Below are positions 23,699-24,506 of a DNA stretch of 24,506 nucleotides, one piece after another (the stretch's first letter is position 1; every line of letters starts with the position of its first letter). Under the pieces are notes generated by a model. That model searched no databases, had not been told where the DNA came from, and was given only the letters and a program-made list of their open reading frames with translations. Source of the stretch: JAEYLA01 sp035561315 (lineage in GTDB: Bacteria; Bacillota; Clostridia; Christensenellales; CAG-138); the NCBI GenBank assembly GCA_035561315.1, contig DATMXR010000003.1, positions 1-24,506 of the forward strand, read 5' to 3'. A program made the translations under genes and the position numbers.

Positions 23699-24423
23699 TC
23701 GAGCGCCTCCCGGCCGATGGTTTCCTCCGTGATGAACCAATCGACATCCTCCCAATCTGCAAACTGCACCAGGGCGTCGCAGTCGCCCTTGCTCGCGTCG
23801 GCAAGCACCATGGTTTTGCGGGCGGACGCCATCATGGCGCGCTTCACTTCGGCCTCCTCCATGCTCTCCACACACGGGCCGCCCCGGCCTTTGACGCCGC
23901 TTGTGCCGAGTATCGCAAGATCGGCCCTGATTTCTTTGAACGCCCGGAGCGTCCAGCCGCCCGTGAGCGCGTTGCTGGTGCTGCGGACCTCCCCGCCCGG
24001 CAAATATACCCGGACGCCGTGGTCCACAAGGTGCTGCGCCGCCTTCAGGGAATTGGTGAACACCGTGATATCGCGCTTTAGCACCAGCTGCTTGGCAAGG
24101 CTCAGCACGGTGCTTCCCGAATCGAGCAGCAGCACGTCGCCGTCTTTAACGAACTCCGCCGCTTTTTTGGCCACATTCGCCTTCCCCTGCCGGTTGCGGA
24201 TGGATTTTTCCAAGAACGAGCGCTCGGTCAGCGCGGTGGCGGCAACCGCGCCGCCGTATCCCTTCTTTGCAAGGCCGTTTTCCTCCAGCCAGATCATATC
24301 CTTGCGTATGGTTTCCGTGGATACCGCGTACTGCCCTGCAAGCTCCGAAACGGTGATCTTTCCTTCCGATACCAGCCGCCCGGCGATCTCCTGGCGCCGC
24401 TCCTGCGCGTTTCTTTTTTTCAT
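23662..24423 (-). CDS. DeoR/GlpR-family transcriptional regulator
   Basis: A 253-aa regulator. It has an N-terminal DeoR helix-turn-helix (RRQEIAGRLVSEGKITVSELAGQYAVSTETIRKDMIWLEENG) and a C-terminal DeoRC sensor domain with LLLDSGSTVLSLAK and ADLAILGTSGVKG segments, which in relatives bind a sugar phosphate. ATG 24423 is chosen because it begins right before the helix-turn-helix; its ribosome site is weak (GGGGGTG), and TTG 24459 would add 12 unlikely residues. It is the first gene of the glycyl-radical operon, so it probably represses its own operon until a phosphorylated sugar accumulates. Confidence 0.9.
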   Translation of the reverse strand: MKKRNAQERRQEIAGRLVSEGKITVSELAGQYAVSTETIRKDMIWLEENGLAKKGYGGAVAATALTERSFLEKSIRNRQGKANVAKKAAEFVKDGDVLLLDSGSTVLSLAKQLVLKRDITVFTNSLKAAQHLVDHGVRVYLPGGEVRSTSNALTGGWTLRAFKEIRADLAILGTSGVKGRGGPCVESMEEAEVKRAMMASARKTMVLADASKGDCDALVQFADWEDVDWFITEETIGREALEWIREKTTVLFC

Positions 24424-24506
24424 TGCCGCACCCCCGCTGACGAAAACATTGATTTTCAAACCGCACGAAATAACAACTTATATACTTGTTCTATATTGCT
24501 AATAGT
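24424..24506 (-). promoter_or_regulatory. AT-rich leader upstream of the DeoR-family gene
   Basis: This short stretch is much richer in A and T than its surroundings, with TATATAAG near 24477-24484 on the minus strand, as expected for a promoter of the operon at 24423-19083. No well-spaced -35/-10 pair stands out, and the window ends too soon to see operators. Confidence 0.3.

Noticed and set aside
1..24506. CRISPR arrays, insertion sequences or phage genes.
   Set aside because: No regularly spaced repeats, transposase, integrase or structural phage frames were seen on either strand.

Overview
The window is about 24.5 kb of moderately GC-rich bacterial DNA. It looks like a Clostridia-type member of the Bacillota: genes have strong AGGAGG-type ribosome binding sites, some start with GTG or TTG, LplABC-type sugar transporters are present, and a glycyl-radical enzyme implies anaerobic life. 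The genus cannot be told from sequence alone. Most of the window is accessory carbon metabolism, packed into four transcription units and one tRNA gene.

Region 1 (1-5272). A BMP-type ABC importer (double ATPase plus two permeases) is followed by a metal-dependent amidohydrolase, all on the plus strand. Its lipoprotein gene probably lies upstream of the window. After it comes a frameshifted scrap of a different (NitT/TauT-type) ABC permease.

Region 2 (5273-18576). This is a divergent locus. The minus strand carries an RpiB/LacAB-type isomerase and a TIM-barrel sugar isomerase/epimerase. The plus strand carries one long operon: a 698-aa ADP-ribosylglycohydrolase (DraG)-fold protein with C-terminal beta-sandwich-like regions, a short classical DraG-fold hydrolase, a FadR-type GntR regulator, an AtuA-like/DUF4387 pair, an LplB/LplC/solute-binding-protein importer, and a paralogue of the first DraG fusion. 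A truncated ribokinase remnant follows. A sigma70-type promoter with a perfect palindrome matching the GntR/FadR consensus sits just before the operon. Read together, this looks like a regulated pathway that imports a glycosidic compound, cleaves an N- or O-glycosidic (possibly ribosyl) bond, and feeds the sugar into pentose metabolism. The substrate is unknown. This is the best candidate in the window for an undescribed system.

Region 3 (18577-18950). A cluster of short inverted repeats lies beside a tRNA-Val(CAC) gene that has its own promoter and terminator, on the minus strand. The ribokinase remnant ends where this repeat-rich stretch begins, which suggests a rearrangement junction.

Region 4 (19083-24423, minus strand). 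A compact operon holds a DeoR-type regulator, a glycyl-radical-enzyme activase, a GCVE-type glycyl-radical enzyme (dehydratase/lyase-like) and a medium-chain zinc-type sugar dehydrogenase. The likely job is anaerobic breakdown of a polyol, sugar or related hydroxy compound; the exact substrate is not known.
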